Assembly: GCF_021134715.1 (NCBI RefSeq)
Contig: NC_060019.1
Span: 7,378,001-7,442,000, forward strand
Direction of reading: 5' to 3'
DNA from: Daphnia pulex
Lineage: Eukaryota > Arthropoda > Branchiopoda > Diplostraca > Daphniidae
DNA length: 64,000 nucleotides
The notes below the pieces were generated by a model. That model was not told where the DNA came from, made no database searches, and worked only from the letters and a program-made list of their open reading frames with translations. Positions within the stretch are counted from its first letter, which is position 1, and every line of letters begins with the position of its first letter. This document shows, in pieces, positions 30,702-43,817 of this stretch. The translations under genes and the position numbers were made by a program.

Positions 30702-33700
30702 TTAAAATTTCCACGGAAGGAAGCCGCAGATAGCTCCGTTCCAAGGTGAGCGACCATACGAGGCTGGAATGTCTTTCAAGAAACAGATTCCCGTCACCGA
30801 GTTGTAGGTAAACGCGTTGCACTTACCGTCATTGATGCAGAGTCGGCCGCACTGTTCTCCTGTTGATGGTCTTTCGACTCAGATCGTAGCCGGGGAAGTC
30901 GCAATTCTGCAGCCATTTAACACCGCCGTCACCGGTGTTGTATTCCGGCCAGCGATCTTCCACCCCGAATGGGCGAAGGTTAAGACGAGGGATAGAGCCG
31001 GAATCGCAATTCAAAATCGGGTTTCTGATGTAAATCAAACGGGGAATAATTAGTCAATGCGTCATCGTAATTTTTAAATTAATTTGTCGATTTACTTACA
31101 CGTGAGATGGTGTTTTAAAGATTAGAGGCTGGCTGGATTTCACGTTGAAGTTGTCACAGACGAGACGGGCAAAACTGGCGCGTCGGATTTCAGTCAGTTG
31201 ATCTAAACATTTGTTCAAAAATTAATCGGTCAAATCAGAATTTAAAAGTTTTCATTGTTTTCATACCTTTGGTGAAGCTGCTGGGCTGTCCAGCGAGATC
31301 GTAGAAGAAGCGGTCGCCCCGTTTCAGTTTCAGAAACTGATCGGCTATGATGCACTGAAAAGTGGGTCCCACCAAGGCACCTGGAGCCAATCGCTCTGAC
31401 ATGGCCCCGATGAACAGGTCGATGTCGTCAACCGTATCGTACAATTTCGCAAATTTATCCAAAATCTGTTAAGTATATCATCTCATAACCTTTTGTTAAC
31501 GTGAATTTAGCGTGAGCTGTAAACGTACCGCAGGGGAAATCAAATTGAGAAGGTCGCTGAATTGGCCGGCAGGTGGCAAACCACATTGGGTCCGATAGGC
31601 GTTATAGCCGGGAATACCTATATCACAAAGTGTTATTACATTAGCTTAATGGAAAGACGTATAGTAAATAGGAAGAAATACCATGATCACGACCGCGTTG
31701 GAGGTTAAGTGAAACCAAATCCAAGCCAAAACCCTTGCCTTGCTCTTCAAATAAATGATTTGTCACCTGTGACATAAACAATAACACCATCAGCATATTA
31801 AAATAAAGATATGAAATTGTAATAATCAAATTTACCTCCTGGGTGAAATAGTTTTCCGCATTTTGACTGGGCTAACTGGCCAATCCAATGAGAAACTTGT
31901 CGAGATTGCCCGGCGTGTATATTTCCTGCATTTTGAAAAAGTGTTGACGTAACAGGATTTCTCGATCCTTGGTCCCCCGCTGATTAGTCAAACTGCACAA
32001 ACGTTCGATTCATCAGACCCATAATTGAATAATTAAGGAAAAATGATATACGTACTGATGTTTCCCTTGGATGAGGGTGTGGCCGAACCGGAAAGCGGCT
32101 GCAGCAAATTCGTTCAAAACGGACGGATTGAGGTTCTTGTCGTAATCTTGACTGGAACCTTGTTGCAGTGGCAGCAGACCGAGTTCCTGCATTTTCACTC
32201 GACCGATAATGACGGGCAGCCATTCGTTGAATGTGATGTGCTGCATTTGGGCGGCCAGAATTTGTCTGGCCTCCTGGTAGAGACGCTCGTCGTCCCATCC
32301 GGGATTCAAACGGGCCAGTTCAGCCGCCAGTCGGTTGTGTTCACGCAAGAAAATCGTATGGGTCACAGCTAAATTGGGGTGCTCGTTCACTCGAGATGTA
32401 TCACCTATTAGGCCCCCCAACAAAGTTTAAAATTTTTTCTCCGACACGTACATTTTGTCTAAATGTTATTGACCTGTTTTGAAGCACTTGACATCGGTGG
32501 GTGGATCGATTCCGGACACTGTTTTGGACAAGGTACACGACACCTTAGACTCCTCGTCGGCTGGGAGTAAATCTAATTCATTCCTGGGAGTGACTTTCAT
32601 GCCGCCTTTTTTAAACGTTCGTAATTCCCGCGCTGTTTTGTCGTCGGAACCGTAGACGTTCGAGTTGTCCAGAAAGTGCGTCAATTGGTTCATCTATATC
32701 CAAGATTGAGGTGATAATTAATTGCCAAATGAATAAGTGTAATCAACTCACCTGTTCGGAAGCGCCGAAGGTGCAATCTGACCTGCGAATCGGTGCCGAA
32801 CGGACCAATGGCATACAACGTTGGCCAAACTTCGAGAAAAAAGAATCGTTCTCCGGAATCTCAATCGGAAAACACTCGGGATGGACAAGCTTTTTCTCAA
32901 TAAATTTCCCATCCGGCATACAGCACGGAATAGTGCTTCCATTGGCTTTTAAAAAAGGTTTAGAATAAGTAAATTTACTTCCTCGCTTTGAAACTTGCTA
33001 GTAGCTAGTACCCATTTTGAATTCGGGAGTTCTCGTGAAATCGTGATCGATGAACTGCCCGTACTGCATGACCCAGGTCGTGTCACTTTGGCTGGGAGAG
33101 TCAATATCGACGGCGACGGTTGTTGACACCAATCGAGCGCTACAATTCACACGAATCAAATCTTTCTCAGTCAGCCAATTTCTTAGCGAATCATATCTTG
33201 TAAATCTTTGATTACCTGGGAAGTTCGCCGCCATTTTTAGCTCGTCTGGGAGTCCGTACACCTATCGAATTTGATTCATTTCAATATAAATATAATTCGA
33301 GCATGACAAAATATTTGGGTATACCGTCAGCGTAAGCAGAAGGAAGAGCCCGTTGGAATTGTGTGAGCGATTTTCCCCAGGAAGGTCGCTGGATGTTGTT
33401 GCACGATCCATCCAGCGTTCTGTAAGGGGAACGGATTGTTTTTTCATCACAAACAGGATCGGCGGTGCACATTCCCGACAAAATCGTGTCCTTTAAGTTG
33501 AATTGTTTCATGGTCCTCTGAACATCTTCCGGCTTAATGTTAAATCTTTTCGGCACACAAATTGTTGATTAAAATGAATATCATAACGAAGGATAGAAAA
33601 AAAAAATTACCTTTTAACAATCTCAGTGACGGTGTAAGATTCCATCATTGCGTCACGACTCATTTTCTCTGACTCCGCTGTGCTGGTGAAGACCAGTGCG

Positions 33701-35013
33701 TGTGTAGCACGAGACGAGCCGGGCAAAACGAAAATTTTTTTCACGAAAAGTTGAGTCTCTATCGTGTCGGTGACCTTCATCTGCAGTTTACCGGCCTCAG
33801 CCGCCGAGTTCATAGAGTTGTTAATGCTGTTGTACTGCTGCTGTTGCTTAGGCGAATTAAATACGAGATTATATTGCTTGGCTTTCTTCTCGTTTTCTTG
33901 CAGAGGAGGTGCTCCGTAACCTTTCAAAATGAAATTAAAAATTGTAAAAATTCAAGTTATAAAATGTCATAATTTAAATACTGTTTGCAGGAAGATCTGG
34001 ACAGCAAGCTCCCGGACCGCCATCGGCTAAGGCGCAGCCCGCGCCGGGAGTGGTTAAAACGAGATCGTACCAGACAGCGCAGTCTTTGACCGGCCGGCAT
34101 TTCGACTCTAATCCGCCAACTGCCGGACAAGAATCGAAATCCCTGAAAGGTAGGTAACCACACACGCCACCGTTGATGGGTGTACGAGGAGTATTCAACG
34201 AGGTTTTTTTAAGGTAACAGGTCCCATCGCTGTGGCGGAAGTGGTTGCATTCAGGATTGGCAACGCACAGGCCGCCGCATTGCTCTCCGGTAGCCTCGAT
34301 TCGCCCGATGTCGTTGCCGAAGAAATCGCAGTTGAGAAGCCACTTGACACCACCCTCTCCGGAATTCCAAACGTCCCGAGGCGGTGATTCTGGTACATGA
34401 TGGTAAAGTATACTGTAACGATTGATCATTAACATTAAAATCTATAGGAAACGAAAAATTACCGAATTTAAACGGAAGATAGCCGCACACGCCACCTTTG
34501 GCGGGGGTACGACGACTTGTTAGCGGTAATGTCTTCAAGTAACAGTAGCCATCGTCGGTGTAACGAAAATGGGTGCATTTGGGGTGGGCAACACAGAGGC
34601 CTCCGCAATTTTCGCCGGAACTCGGCAACCGCTCCAAATCGTGCCCGTAATAATCGCAATTGAATTGCCATTTGACGTTGCCTTCGCCGGTGTTCCAATT
34701 CTCTTCGATGGCGTTTCTTGCTGCTTGACAGCCAATAGCGTCTCCAATCCTCAGATTATCGCAAGCTTGGCCGCCAATCAAGGACGGATTGATTTTGTAC
34801 AGAGCATCTAGATCGATTCCGCAAGAGATGGCGATCTCCCAGCAGGTATCCCATCTTTTAATCGGAAGACAATTTCTGCCGGCGTCGAAACTCATGAGGA
34901 AAAGACATACGACACTAGTGATGGGCAGCTGTAATTAGTGAATAAAATTTTCGACCGTATGATTACGTAAATAGAACAGAAAATTTTAAAGAAACTTTTA
35001 CTGTGATTTTCAT
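30702..35013 (-). pseudogene. LysM / PAN-like / CLIP-like / heme-peroxidase gene, broken (unit 1)
   Basis: Sixteen exons keep phase: 35013-35002, 34928-34463, 34389-33982, 33920-33611, 33545-33325, 33261-33216, 33139-33012, 32945-32752, 32693-32474, 32404-32056, 31992-31836, 31766-31682, 31617-31529, 31465-31267, 31202-31100, 31024-30702. Predicted ancestral product about 1,102 aa: signal peptide 1-21, LysM about 22-71, PAN/Apple-like domains about 79-158 and 166-245, CLIP-like Cys-rich segment about 250-294, linker, animal heme peroxidase about 440-990, and a third PAN-like domain. The distal His is in QFIDHDFT (about 520), the proximal His in FRFGHT (about 778), and [10 protein letters not shown] is intact. 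Breaks: CAG to TAG at codon 825 (31874-31872, exon 11) and a one-base gain near 30860-30865 (exon 16) that shifts the frame into a stop at 30829. An acceptor just upstream of the ATG and donors near 35157 and 35398 suggest 5' UTR exons. Confidence 0.8.
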
Positions 35014-35516
35014 GGCGCAGAGCTTGTTGGCCGGCCGCTGGAGAACAAATAGTTTACCCCTCAACAGCAGGAGAGATAATTAATGGACAGCGAAAAGATT
35101 AAGACCAGATAGCTTTAAAAGATTTAAAAGTGACAATTAATCATACAACAGTCTTACCGCTTCTAATGTCTAAAGAAGTATCTGCAGTTACTTCCAACAA
35201 ATTTAAAGTAGTTAAGAATTGCATGCAATGAATACCTGCTAGTTGGATGGAAAAATATAAATAATCCCAGCTATACGAAAGATAAATTGGAAGCAGTCTT
35301 CAACTACTGTGGGAAATGACCTTGATTCTTCTACCAATTTTGCCAAAACTATGTTAGTAATTGTACTAAGTAATAAGAAAATATAGGCTTACCGTATTGT
35401 TGGAAGAAGAAAACAATTTTTTAATGCTAAAATGCTAAAATCTTACGAAATTTCAATTAAGATTCTTGAGCTCTGATCGACGACGTCTGCCCAGTAAAAC
35501 AACGAGAAACTCTCGA
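35014..35516. other. Upstream region of the peroxidase gene, to the unit boundary (unit 1)
   Basis: Minus-strand donor-like sites near 35157 (GCG|GTAAGA) and 35398 (ACG|GTAAGC) and an acceptor before the start-codon exon (TTCTCCAG near 35040) suggest two non-coding 5' exons. No ORF. Homologous stretches: 48700-49202 and 62404-62906. Confidence 0.4.
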
Positions 35517-36104
35517 TTTGCAGAATTGCAGAGTGCAGACGACCTTCCGAAATCCGAACTGCGAAATGCGAATGTCGTTAATGAGCGGTGTTGTCCTATT
35601 ACCAATTACCAGACTGTAGAAAGCAGGCATGTGTGAATGTGTGATTAAACACACAAATTTGTTTCTACTTTCTTATAATTAACACAAAATTTTAATCGCT
35701 TTCTGTTTGAGTAAATTGGAAATGCACTGACATAATGTCGTAATTGTTGCACAATTCACCCCAAGCGGCCATATTACGCACTATAACAATCGGCGCGAAT
35801 TAACTGAACGAATCTTGAATCGAAACGATAATCAAATAAAATTTTATTACTCTGCCTTAAAAAAAAACAACTGATTAATGTTTGAATAATTAAAACGGAA
35901 TCACTGCAACAAAATTCAAGTTAATTGGTTGACACAATTTCGAGATATAGCCGTAATTGTAGGAGGAAGTCGACTTGCAAACAAAGATTTGCCCTTCTTT
36001 TTCATACATAAGGGATCGCCACCGCATATGATCCCATTGTACACCATCTGTAAGCTTCTACGCCTTCTAGATAAAGTTACTGTGATTATAACCTGGCAAG
36101 AAAA

Positions 36105-38264
36105 ATGGAATCTCGTGCGAATGTTGAAATGGTTTGGAGAAAGGTTTGGAAAAGATTCTGGTACTACGACTGGAATACGGGATCGGGATTGGTCAAGAAA
36201 TGGAGAAGAGTGATGAAACAAGTTCCGAAAAATTATTCGCCACCATCCTCGTACCCGCACCCCGCGACGAATCCTCAGCTGATAACTTACGCGGACTGCG
36301 AGGCATTTTTCGAATCTGTAACCAGAGGCTCCAGGGAGGATTTGATTAAAACTCTCAACATCCACGGACCGAAAGTGACTACCGAATTGTCAAAATCGTA
36401 CAACGAACATGGGCAGACCCCTCTTCTAGTGGCCATCCGCCGAGGAAACTTGGACATGGTCAAATTCTTGGTCGGCAAACTGGGCGTTCCCATCGAGCAA
36501 ATTGGACGAATGGTGTCGAATGGTGTCGAATACCTGGACGTTCCAGCACTGTACGCGGCTATCGTTTGCGGAGAATTGGACATTGCCGCCTATCTTCTTT
36601 CCATGGAAGTGGAATCGGATCAGCAAACCGCCCAAATGATCGAATCCATCGTCTCAAGTCCCAACGGCCGACAGGAAAAGATCAACATTCTGGAACTGAT
36701 GGGTGCAGTCAATTTTTACTTTTACGAAACGCATCCAGCCCCGCAAAACGGCCACATGTACTGGAGGGCAGCCACGCATCTTCGCCAGTCGACGGTCGAT
36801 GGTGAACCGGACCTAATACCTAAAACGATTCTTCCATCGGACGCTTATGGCACGGCTTTCAACTTGACTTGCGAGTTTACCACATTAGAACAACTGGAGC
36901 AGCTGTCTAGACTCGAGCTCTTCACCCAAGCAGTTTTGGTCAGCCAGCGAGTCCTGGACATGGTCCGTCCTGGTGTCCATATCTTCAATCTCACCTTCTT
37001 GTCCCAATGGGCTTCGATGTGTTCCTTCCGCCAAGGGCAGAGCGGCCGCGCCATCCACATACTGACGCTCGTTCTGCAGCAATCACAATCACTTGAGTGG
37101 AAGGGATTAAAGACGAGTCGAATCATCAACTGGGCCCTGGACATCTTGTTGTCGAGCATCACCAATCTGCAAGAGAATCCGGAACAAGAAGAGTTTCCGT
37201 TTGTCAATCTGATGGCCACCTTCGATTTTGCCACTCAGTACATGGCGCATCTCCAAGAAAATCCCCGACAGCAAAAGATTGACCCAAGCACTCGACTCGG
37301 TCTGGCAAGTTTCATCGTGGGATTGATTTATTGGGCCCACGAGCTGGTGCCGCAATGGAGTGTCGTGGATCGCCAACAGTTCCAGCGCAGCCTGTCCCTT
37401 TTCATAGCCAAAGACCACCGATGGGGAAACGCCAATCAGAATCTTCTCCACGCGATTTGCCATCTGGAGAGTACGAGTCACACGTTCGCTGAAATTCACG
37501 AGTTGATGGACAGAGACAGCGACGACATGGGCAGCAGTGACCTGGATGAAACAAGCGACTTGGATCATGGCGAATTTGAAAACAGCAGCGACACGGTGAA
37601 CGATCTGCTGGACAGCAATGACGACTTGATTGATGACCCTGCCGGTGGGAGCCAATTTGACTTTGACATCATTTGTGCGTCGAAGGATGAAGATTGCTTC
37701 AGTGATTACAGTGACGACAGAAACGTGAGCGGATGTCCGTCGTGTGGGGCCGGAAACGACGAAGTGATGTCTGCGGACGAAAGTGACGACGAGGACTTTG
37801 AACTGATTCGAGATTATCGCGACGAAGACGACGAAAGCGACGATGATCCAGACGAGGATTTCCAGCTGTCTGTGACCGAGTGGATCCTTCGACTCGGAGC
37901 CGATCCTAACGCGGCCGACTCGCACGGAGCGACTCCTCTCCACTTGGTGGCCTTAAATCGTGGCAGCGTTGCTCAAGGTCGGCTGCTGCTGGAATACGGG
38001 GCTCACATAGACCAGACGGACAACACAAGTACGACCCCCTTGATGCTCTTCCAGGAATGGCAAAACCTGCTCTCCCAGGAACGGCCAGACCAAATAATCG
38101 ACCGTGATGAGGATAACGAGCTTAACCTTCATTCGCTCATCAGAGACGCTCTGCCACTGCCTCTGAGCTGCTTGGCTGCTCGAGTCTTACGCCAAAGTGG
38201 AATTCCATTCGATGATGCAGAGAAAGTTCCACCGACTCTACAAACCTTCATTCGGCGACATTAA
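36105..38264 (+). CDS. FEM1-like ankyrin protein (unit 2)
   Basis: Same 719-residue translation as the unit 1 copy at 22419, with the acidic insert and full-length frame. AATAAA follows in the same place. Two neighbouring copies identical in amino acid sequence suggest very recent duplication, conversion or duplicated assembly. Confidence 0.82.
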   Translation: MESRANVEMVWRKVWKRFWYYDWNTGSGLVKKWRRVMKQVPKNYSPPSSYPHPATNPQLITYADCEAFFESVTRGSREDLIKTLNIHGPKVTTELSKSYNEHGQTPLLVAIRRGNLDMVKFLVGKLGVPIEQIGRMVSNGVEYLDVPALYAAIVCGELDIAAYLLSMEVESDQQTAQMIESIVSSPNGRQEKINILELMGAVNFYFYETHPAPQNGHMYWRAATHLRQSTVDGEPDLIPKTILPSDAYGTAFNLTCEFTTLEQLEQLSRLELFTQAVLVSQRVLDMVRPGVHIFNLTFLSQWASMCSFRQGQSGRAIHILTLVLQQSQSLEWKGLKTSRIINWALDILLSSITNLQENPEQEEFPFVNLMATFDFATQYMAHLQENPRQQKIDPSTRLGLASFIVGLIYWAHELVPQWSVVDRQQFQRSLSLFIAKDHRWGNANQNLLHAICHLESTSHTFAEIHELMDRDSDDMGSSDLDETSDLDHGEFENSSDTVNDLLDSNDDLIDDPAGGSQFDFDIICASKDEDCFSDYSDDRNVSGCPSCGAGNDEVMSADESDDEDFELIRDYRDEDDESDDDPDEDFQLSVTEWILRLGADPNAADSHGATPLHLVALNRGSVAQGRLLLEYGAHIDQTDNTSTTPLMLFQEWQNLLSQERPDQIIDRDEDNELNLHSLIRDALPLPLSCLAARVLRQSGIPFDDAEKVPPTLQTFIRRH

Positions 38265-39214
38265 TAAGATATTTCCGATGGAAGATGAAATTTCGTGTGT
38301 TTGGTTCTTTTGTTTCACTTTTGATACTTGTCGTCACTGTTCTGTCAGTTGATTTCAATAAATTTCATTAAATAAAAAAAAATTGTTTCGCCTATTCATT
38401 TGTTTGATTGTTTAAGGGCTCTTTTTGCCAAGTACCAAGTTGATTGTAATGAAGCTATTGAGCTAAAACAAGGTTCAAATTTGCTGCTTCTTCGCTAGTG
38501 TCACGACGACCTAAGGCACCTTCATCATTACCGTACATCCAAAATAAGTTCAAAGTTCGCCTAAAAATAAAATAATAAAATTAGACTGAATCCGAGAAAA
38601 AAAAACGATGAAATTGTAAACTTACCTTTACTAGTAAGGCAGACTGTGTGCACACCACCTGCAACTACACCCATTATAAAGTAATAACCGTAGCCTTTAT
38701 TCTCTGAATATTTGATTAACAGCAATCATCGTAATCAATGATTATTGTTCGAAATAAACTTTTTACTACGATCCGATTAAATCTTTTAATCAACTTGAAA
38801 AGGCTGCTGAGAATAACTACACCCGAGTCCATTCTACTCAGTTCTATAATTTCATTTATTTCTTTTACATGTCACTTAGTGAAAAAATTTTGTTTCTATA
38901 AACCGTCACGCTTTTTTAATAGAAGATACCTTTTACAAATGTCATTATTTGATTGAATCGCCAATAAGTTAATCATCAAGAGCTGGTTCTAAAATTGATA
39001 GAAATGAATTGAATTTCAGTTATGAGACGTCTACTGAGAATTTGATCCGACGCCAAAGCGGATGAAAAAAACAACAAATTATCTCGAAGAACGAAGCACG
39101 CAAATTACAAGACTTACGGTAAGTTAAAAGACGAAAATTACATTCAACTAAATATCTTAACAATTATTTCACTAGAGGCACGGTCAAACGAACAGCGGTG
39201 CCCAGCAAAGGGGG

Positions 39215-40886
39215 TTAACCTCGTTCGGAAGTGGAAGTCAAACTGGAACCAACTCCGCTGCTGCAGCAGTCTTGGATGGTGTCAGAAGATGGTTCCATTA
39301 AGGCTAGGGTGGAAGTTCCAGGGAGCCGTTGGGCACTTTCGGTCTCTTCGATGGCTTTCAGTAAAACCTTTCGCACATCCCTACCAGGTGGGGCTACTTT
39401 CATGGCCTCATTTAACCCTGTGAACGAAATTTGTATTGGACGAAACATTTAAGGGTTGATTAGGAGACTTACTTGCGTCAGAGGTGGGTGCGTTCTTCGG
39501 AGTTCTTCAATTTTAGCGTCCAACGTACGCTTACGTTTGAGACTCTCATGAAATTCATCTTCGCGCAATTCGTAGTTATCACGGAGCTTGACTTCAAATG
39601 GGTCGTCACAAAGCACCATAGAAAATAGTGCAACTGACAGACGAACGTCACGATAAAGTGGCTCTATTTGTCCAGGAAGCCGAGGCTTTTTGTGCAGCGA
39701 TTTTACCCACTTGAAGACGCTCACCATCTCCTGTTGGCAGGCTTCGGAAAACTGGTAACGGTAGGGGAAGCAAACGCGCAAATGGGCAATGCTGAGTGAC
39801 TAGTCCACATTTGTTTGTGGCAGCCTTTATTATGTGATGTAATCAAAGTTAAATAACCGTTTTCACGAAGGAAAAATCACATTTTACGAAAATAGTTACC
39901 TCGCAATCGAAACTGATTCTTTCCTGTTTAAGATCAAGATCGTTATCAGCTAGCTTCCAATTTAATCCTTCAGCTTCAATGATGGAATGTCCGTCAAAAA
40001 GTAATGCGCAGCGTGGCAAAGACTACGGTATTTATATAAGAAAAATTACTCGGGGAAAATAGAGAGACCAATTTGGCGACTGGTGCCTTAATTTCTTGAG
40101 GCGCATCATCTTGCACGCTTTTTGTCTCAAAAGCCTTGACCAGTCTGTCATTAATGGACAATTTTGGGTTGGAAATATTTAGCATTAATTTCTGAAAAAA
40201 ATTAATTTTAACTATTAAGAATACGCAACACAATAATTATTCAATTACACTTACCGTGATGGCCGGTAAAACTGGGTCAACGTGAATTTCTGTTTGAACT
40301 CCAACTGAAAACTCTGCTAAACACGGCTGCCAAGTTTTCGTTCGTGATTCGACGAATTGTGATTGCTGGTTGACCTTTCCATCTCTAGATTGAAATAGTG
40401 TTAAATCAGTTACGGTGATTTGGTAGTACCACAAAGAAAATAGCTAACCTTTCAGTAGAAGCTACGGTCTGAAGAATTTAACATGAAAACACATCTATCA
40501 GACCTTAGAGTGCAATCTGTGAGCGTGGTAAAATGCTTCCGTCTAAACTCAGATTGTTAACAGAAGCATGGACCAACTTGTTGTTGTTCAACTGGGCTAC
40601 TATAGTCACATTGCTTTTGGAGACACACATAAACTAACAATTAAAAAAAGAGAGGTTTAAATTATTAGATAACATGGTTCAAAACTCACATTTCCACCTA
40701 CCTGAACAAATGATGTCAGAATGGGTAAGATTTTTTCAAGCAGATTGACTCTATTTGTTTCAACTGGGTTTGGAACAGTGGCTTGAAGTGATAAATTGCT
40801 GTTAACACTGCAATCTCTTGTGAATCGGACATCTTCAATCAACAACCCCAGTAGCCTCTTGGTATCAGCGGTGAAATCTATTGCAA
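39215..40886 (-). pseudogene. hobbit/KIAA0100-like fragment (unit 2)
   Basis: Shares all blocks and all defects of the unit 1 copy, including the in-frame TAA and the out-of-phase last block, so the decay predates the array expansion. Confidence 0.5.
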
Positions 40887-40946
40887 CGAAATATTTCGTT
40901 GCACTAACTAGCCATTTTGGCTATTGCAACGAAATCTTTCGTTGCG
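40882..40946. repeat. Palindrome cluster (unit 2)
   Basis: Same nested inverted repeats as at 27196, half site TGCAACGAAAT. Confidence 0.85.
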
Positions 40947-41095
40947 CCACGATAATGTGATGATCCCATGACCACCTGTCCCCAGAGAATATGGTTTCGA
41001 GAAGTTTAAAAGTTTGTTTGTTGTTGTTTGACACTTTAAACTGTTGGTAGCAGACGACATAGCCATCTAGCGGATTAACATTGCCATAGGGGAAC

Positions 41096-41206
41096 GGGTA
41101 GGGTAGTCGGATAAGGCGTCAGTTAGTAGTACTAATGTACTAACAACTTGACCCCGAGTTCGATTCCACATCCGGGTACATCCATAAAAAAAAATAAAAA
41201 CAATTA
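41096..41206 (+). mobile_element. tRNA-like SINE head (unit 2)
   Basis: A-box-like and B-box-like words with A-rich tail, as in unit 1. It was amplified with the unit rather than inserted anew. Confidence 0.4.
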
Positions 41207-41715
41207 AAAGAGTCTTTGACCGTAGCGTAATCGCTGCGGTATGGGGTCAGTCTCAAGACGATACCTGTGCGCTTCAGGTGAGATTTGACTGCAGCATGCT
41301 CTACTCAGGATTTCAAGGGGAATTCTGGGCTGCAATGGGTCCTTAAGTGTAAATTGCCCAAATGACGGCCTGCGATTGCTCACGCAGACGGTCCCACCCC
41401 CCACTGACGGGGAAGCGAGTGGCGGATAAAACCGAGCCAAGGCGAATTTGAGCAAATAAAAATGAAAAAAATTCGCCGGACGGTGTACAGACTGCACGGG
41501 CAAGGGTCGTTGACCTTCTTAAGGATGAACAGTCGCGCGTAGTCCTAGCATTACGTGGTATCCATTGAAAGAAATCGTCTTACCGAGTTTGTTGTCGCAA
41601 AGTTTCAACGCTGAACTACCGATATCTGTCGTCGTAGCTAGGTGAACCACTCCGCCAATTAAACTTGCCACCGACCTTCCGCCTTTCAAATAATTCACGA
41701 AAATAATTCACGAAA

Positions 41716-42312
41716 ATGCCGAGGTTGCCGATGAGGCCGTCGAAGCCGTTGCGCACACCGTACTATGTCCCTGCCCACGCGATCTATGACATTGAAAAGT
41801 TTATAACAAGAAATCCGACCAGGCCAGAGAGGATCAGATCATACAAACGGAGAGAAAATAAAGTTGTCACCGCTGTTGCACCGCCATCACTGTACATGCG
41901 ATGCAGCACAACTCCCGTTGTTGACCTGGTGATGCCATCGATCAGTCGAATGCATCTTGTGCCGAAAGGAAAGAAAAAGAAGCCGTTTCTCAAGGACCAA
42001 ATGATGACTGACATCAAGTCACTGAAAAAAGAACGTATGACACCAACCAAGTCAAAGGTCCAGAAGAATAAGCTTCCTAGAGTAGTCCTGAAGACCGAGT
42101 CGAAGGCGGCAGTAGCGGCTGAAATCGCCAAGGCCATAAAATCGAAAGCACCAACTATCAAGAAAGAGGCGAATTGGAGTCCTACCTCATCAGTCCTTAC
42201 AACACCTGCAGCCCAGCCTTCGATTAAGTTAACTATACGACTGAAGGCCTCAAAGATCCACTCGTCAACTGAATATGAGATTGTGAAGCAGAAGAGTGAA
42301 GATGTAATTTGA
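41716..42312 (+). CDS. Lysine-rich basic protein of unknown function (unit 2)
   Basis: 198 aa, same translation as the unit 1 copy. The lack of change is uninformative about selection because the surrounding non-coding DNA is unchanged too. Confidence 0.45.
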   Translation: MPRLPMRPSKPLRTPYYVPAHAIYDIEKFITRNPTRPERIRSYKRRENKVVTAVAPPSLYMRCSTTPVVDLVMPSISRMHLVPKGKKKKPFLKDQMMTDIKSLKKERMTPTKSKVQKNKLPRVVLKTESKAAVAAEIAKAIKSKAPTIKKEANWSPTSSVLTTPAAQPSIKLTIRLKASKIHSSTEYEIVKQKSEDVI

Positions 42313-43306
42313 AATTGATGCGATATCTGTGTAATACTTTCGGAATAATACAATCAAAATTTTTATTTTAATTATTATTGATTTTTCATTGATCCATTTT
42401 GGACTCCATTTAAAGAGGAGACAAAAATATTACAATTCTTAAATTATTTTTCAGATCCAGTAAATTTGATATTCTATTGATGATATTCTTTTCACCAGAA
42501 TTATGATTTTTCATAAAGTTATTAGTTTAAATTCCAGCATAGGATCATTTGATTTGATTAATCAGTTTTGTCGTGTCCACCAGCTCCCTTAGAGTGACAA
42601 TTGTTAGGACCTAAGCGCATTTGACACCCCGCTCCCCGAGATTCCGTTTAACTTTATTCATTCAGCAGAGTGGTTGGATTGCAGGAGTACTATAATGTTA
42701 TCCCATGGGATAACCCGGGATAACCATGAAGAGATAAGATATTTCAGCGATCTTATCCGCTCTTGTCTAGTCAACTTAAAAGTTACCATCACCTTTGTAA
42801 TCGCATTCTTCATTAATTAATGGAATCCACGATTTTATTCTTTTGATGGAAGGAATTTTTGCCGATTTTTTTTTTTTTCACCGGTTCTATAATAGTTCTG
42901 TAATAGCACCGCGTTTCCTTGTTTATTCTTCCGTAAACGCTGAGACATCTCATTGCGGACTAATGGATAACGTAAAGTCGCGTAAAGTATGCGCGCTATC
43001 CATATTTTCCTTCCCCAATATTGATAATTTATATAATTCCCTTCCTTTCAACTTCGACATCTCTATTCAGCATTCACCTTCATTATTTTTAGCTTTTGGC
43101 CCATCACTGCCAATTCAGCTCTGATGTCTGGCATATCTCGACCACGCCAAAAAACGATATTCCCATTTAAGTATTGTGCTGTACGAGTTATTAATAGTCA
43201 TCCGGATTAGTCTCCGTTCGAACTCGGCGTTAATACCTACCCTCAAATGGGCAATGGATCTTTTTCTTTTACAGAGCGAGGGAGGAAATACTATAGATTT
43301 CCATAA

Positions 43307-43817
43307 CCAACCCGAAATTGTAGTATGCAAAGTTTTATGAGGTTGAAGTAAGGAGACACGTATATCAACTATAGCCAATTATGTCGTTAATTATGTTAAT
43401 TTCATTACTTTGTAGTAACACTTTTTATTGGGCTTACACACTAAATTACATGATTTGGGCGAACCGGTTTGGCGATTTTTTTTTTAAATCATGTTCAGCA
43501 CACAGACTTCAAGTCTTATAATACTTGCATCAGCAGCTGGTTCAGTCCAACATACGGTCATGATTTGAGTCCTTTTGAAGAAATAGCTTAAATCTAGTCT
43601 GTTGCAAAAGTCAATTCGGTATCTGAAGCCCACCCAAAATTTTAGTGTGAAAGTCTTATGAGATTGATGTGAGGAAGAGTCAGCACGCTTAACAAGTAAC
43701 TAGTAAGTTCTTTAATTTTTCTTGTTTTTTTTTTTTTTTTTACTTCACATACAGTAGGCACTATCTACTAAACCACATGATTGGGTGAACTGGTTTGGCG
43801 ATATTTTAATCATATTC
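43307..43817 (+). repeat. Degenerate direct duplication (unit 2)
   Basis: Blocks A and B as in unit 1, offset by 13,686 bp. Confidence 0.7.

Larger units (their letters stand above)
21831..35516. repeat. Tandem array unit 1 (13,686 bp)
   Basis: Homology to the later units starts at TTTGCAG (21831) and breaks off to the left, so this is the array edge. The unit holds the FEM1-like gene, the hobbit-like fragment, the SINE-like head, the lysine-rich gene and the peroxidase pseudogene. Its first bases (TTTGCAGTCCTGCAG) match unit 4 better than units 2 and 3, which have TTTGCAGAATTGCAG. Confidence 0.95.
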
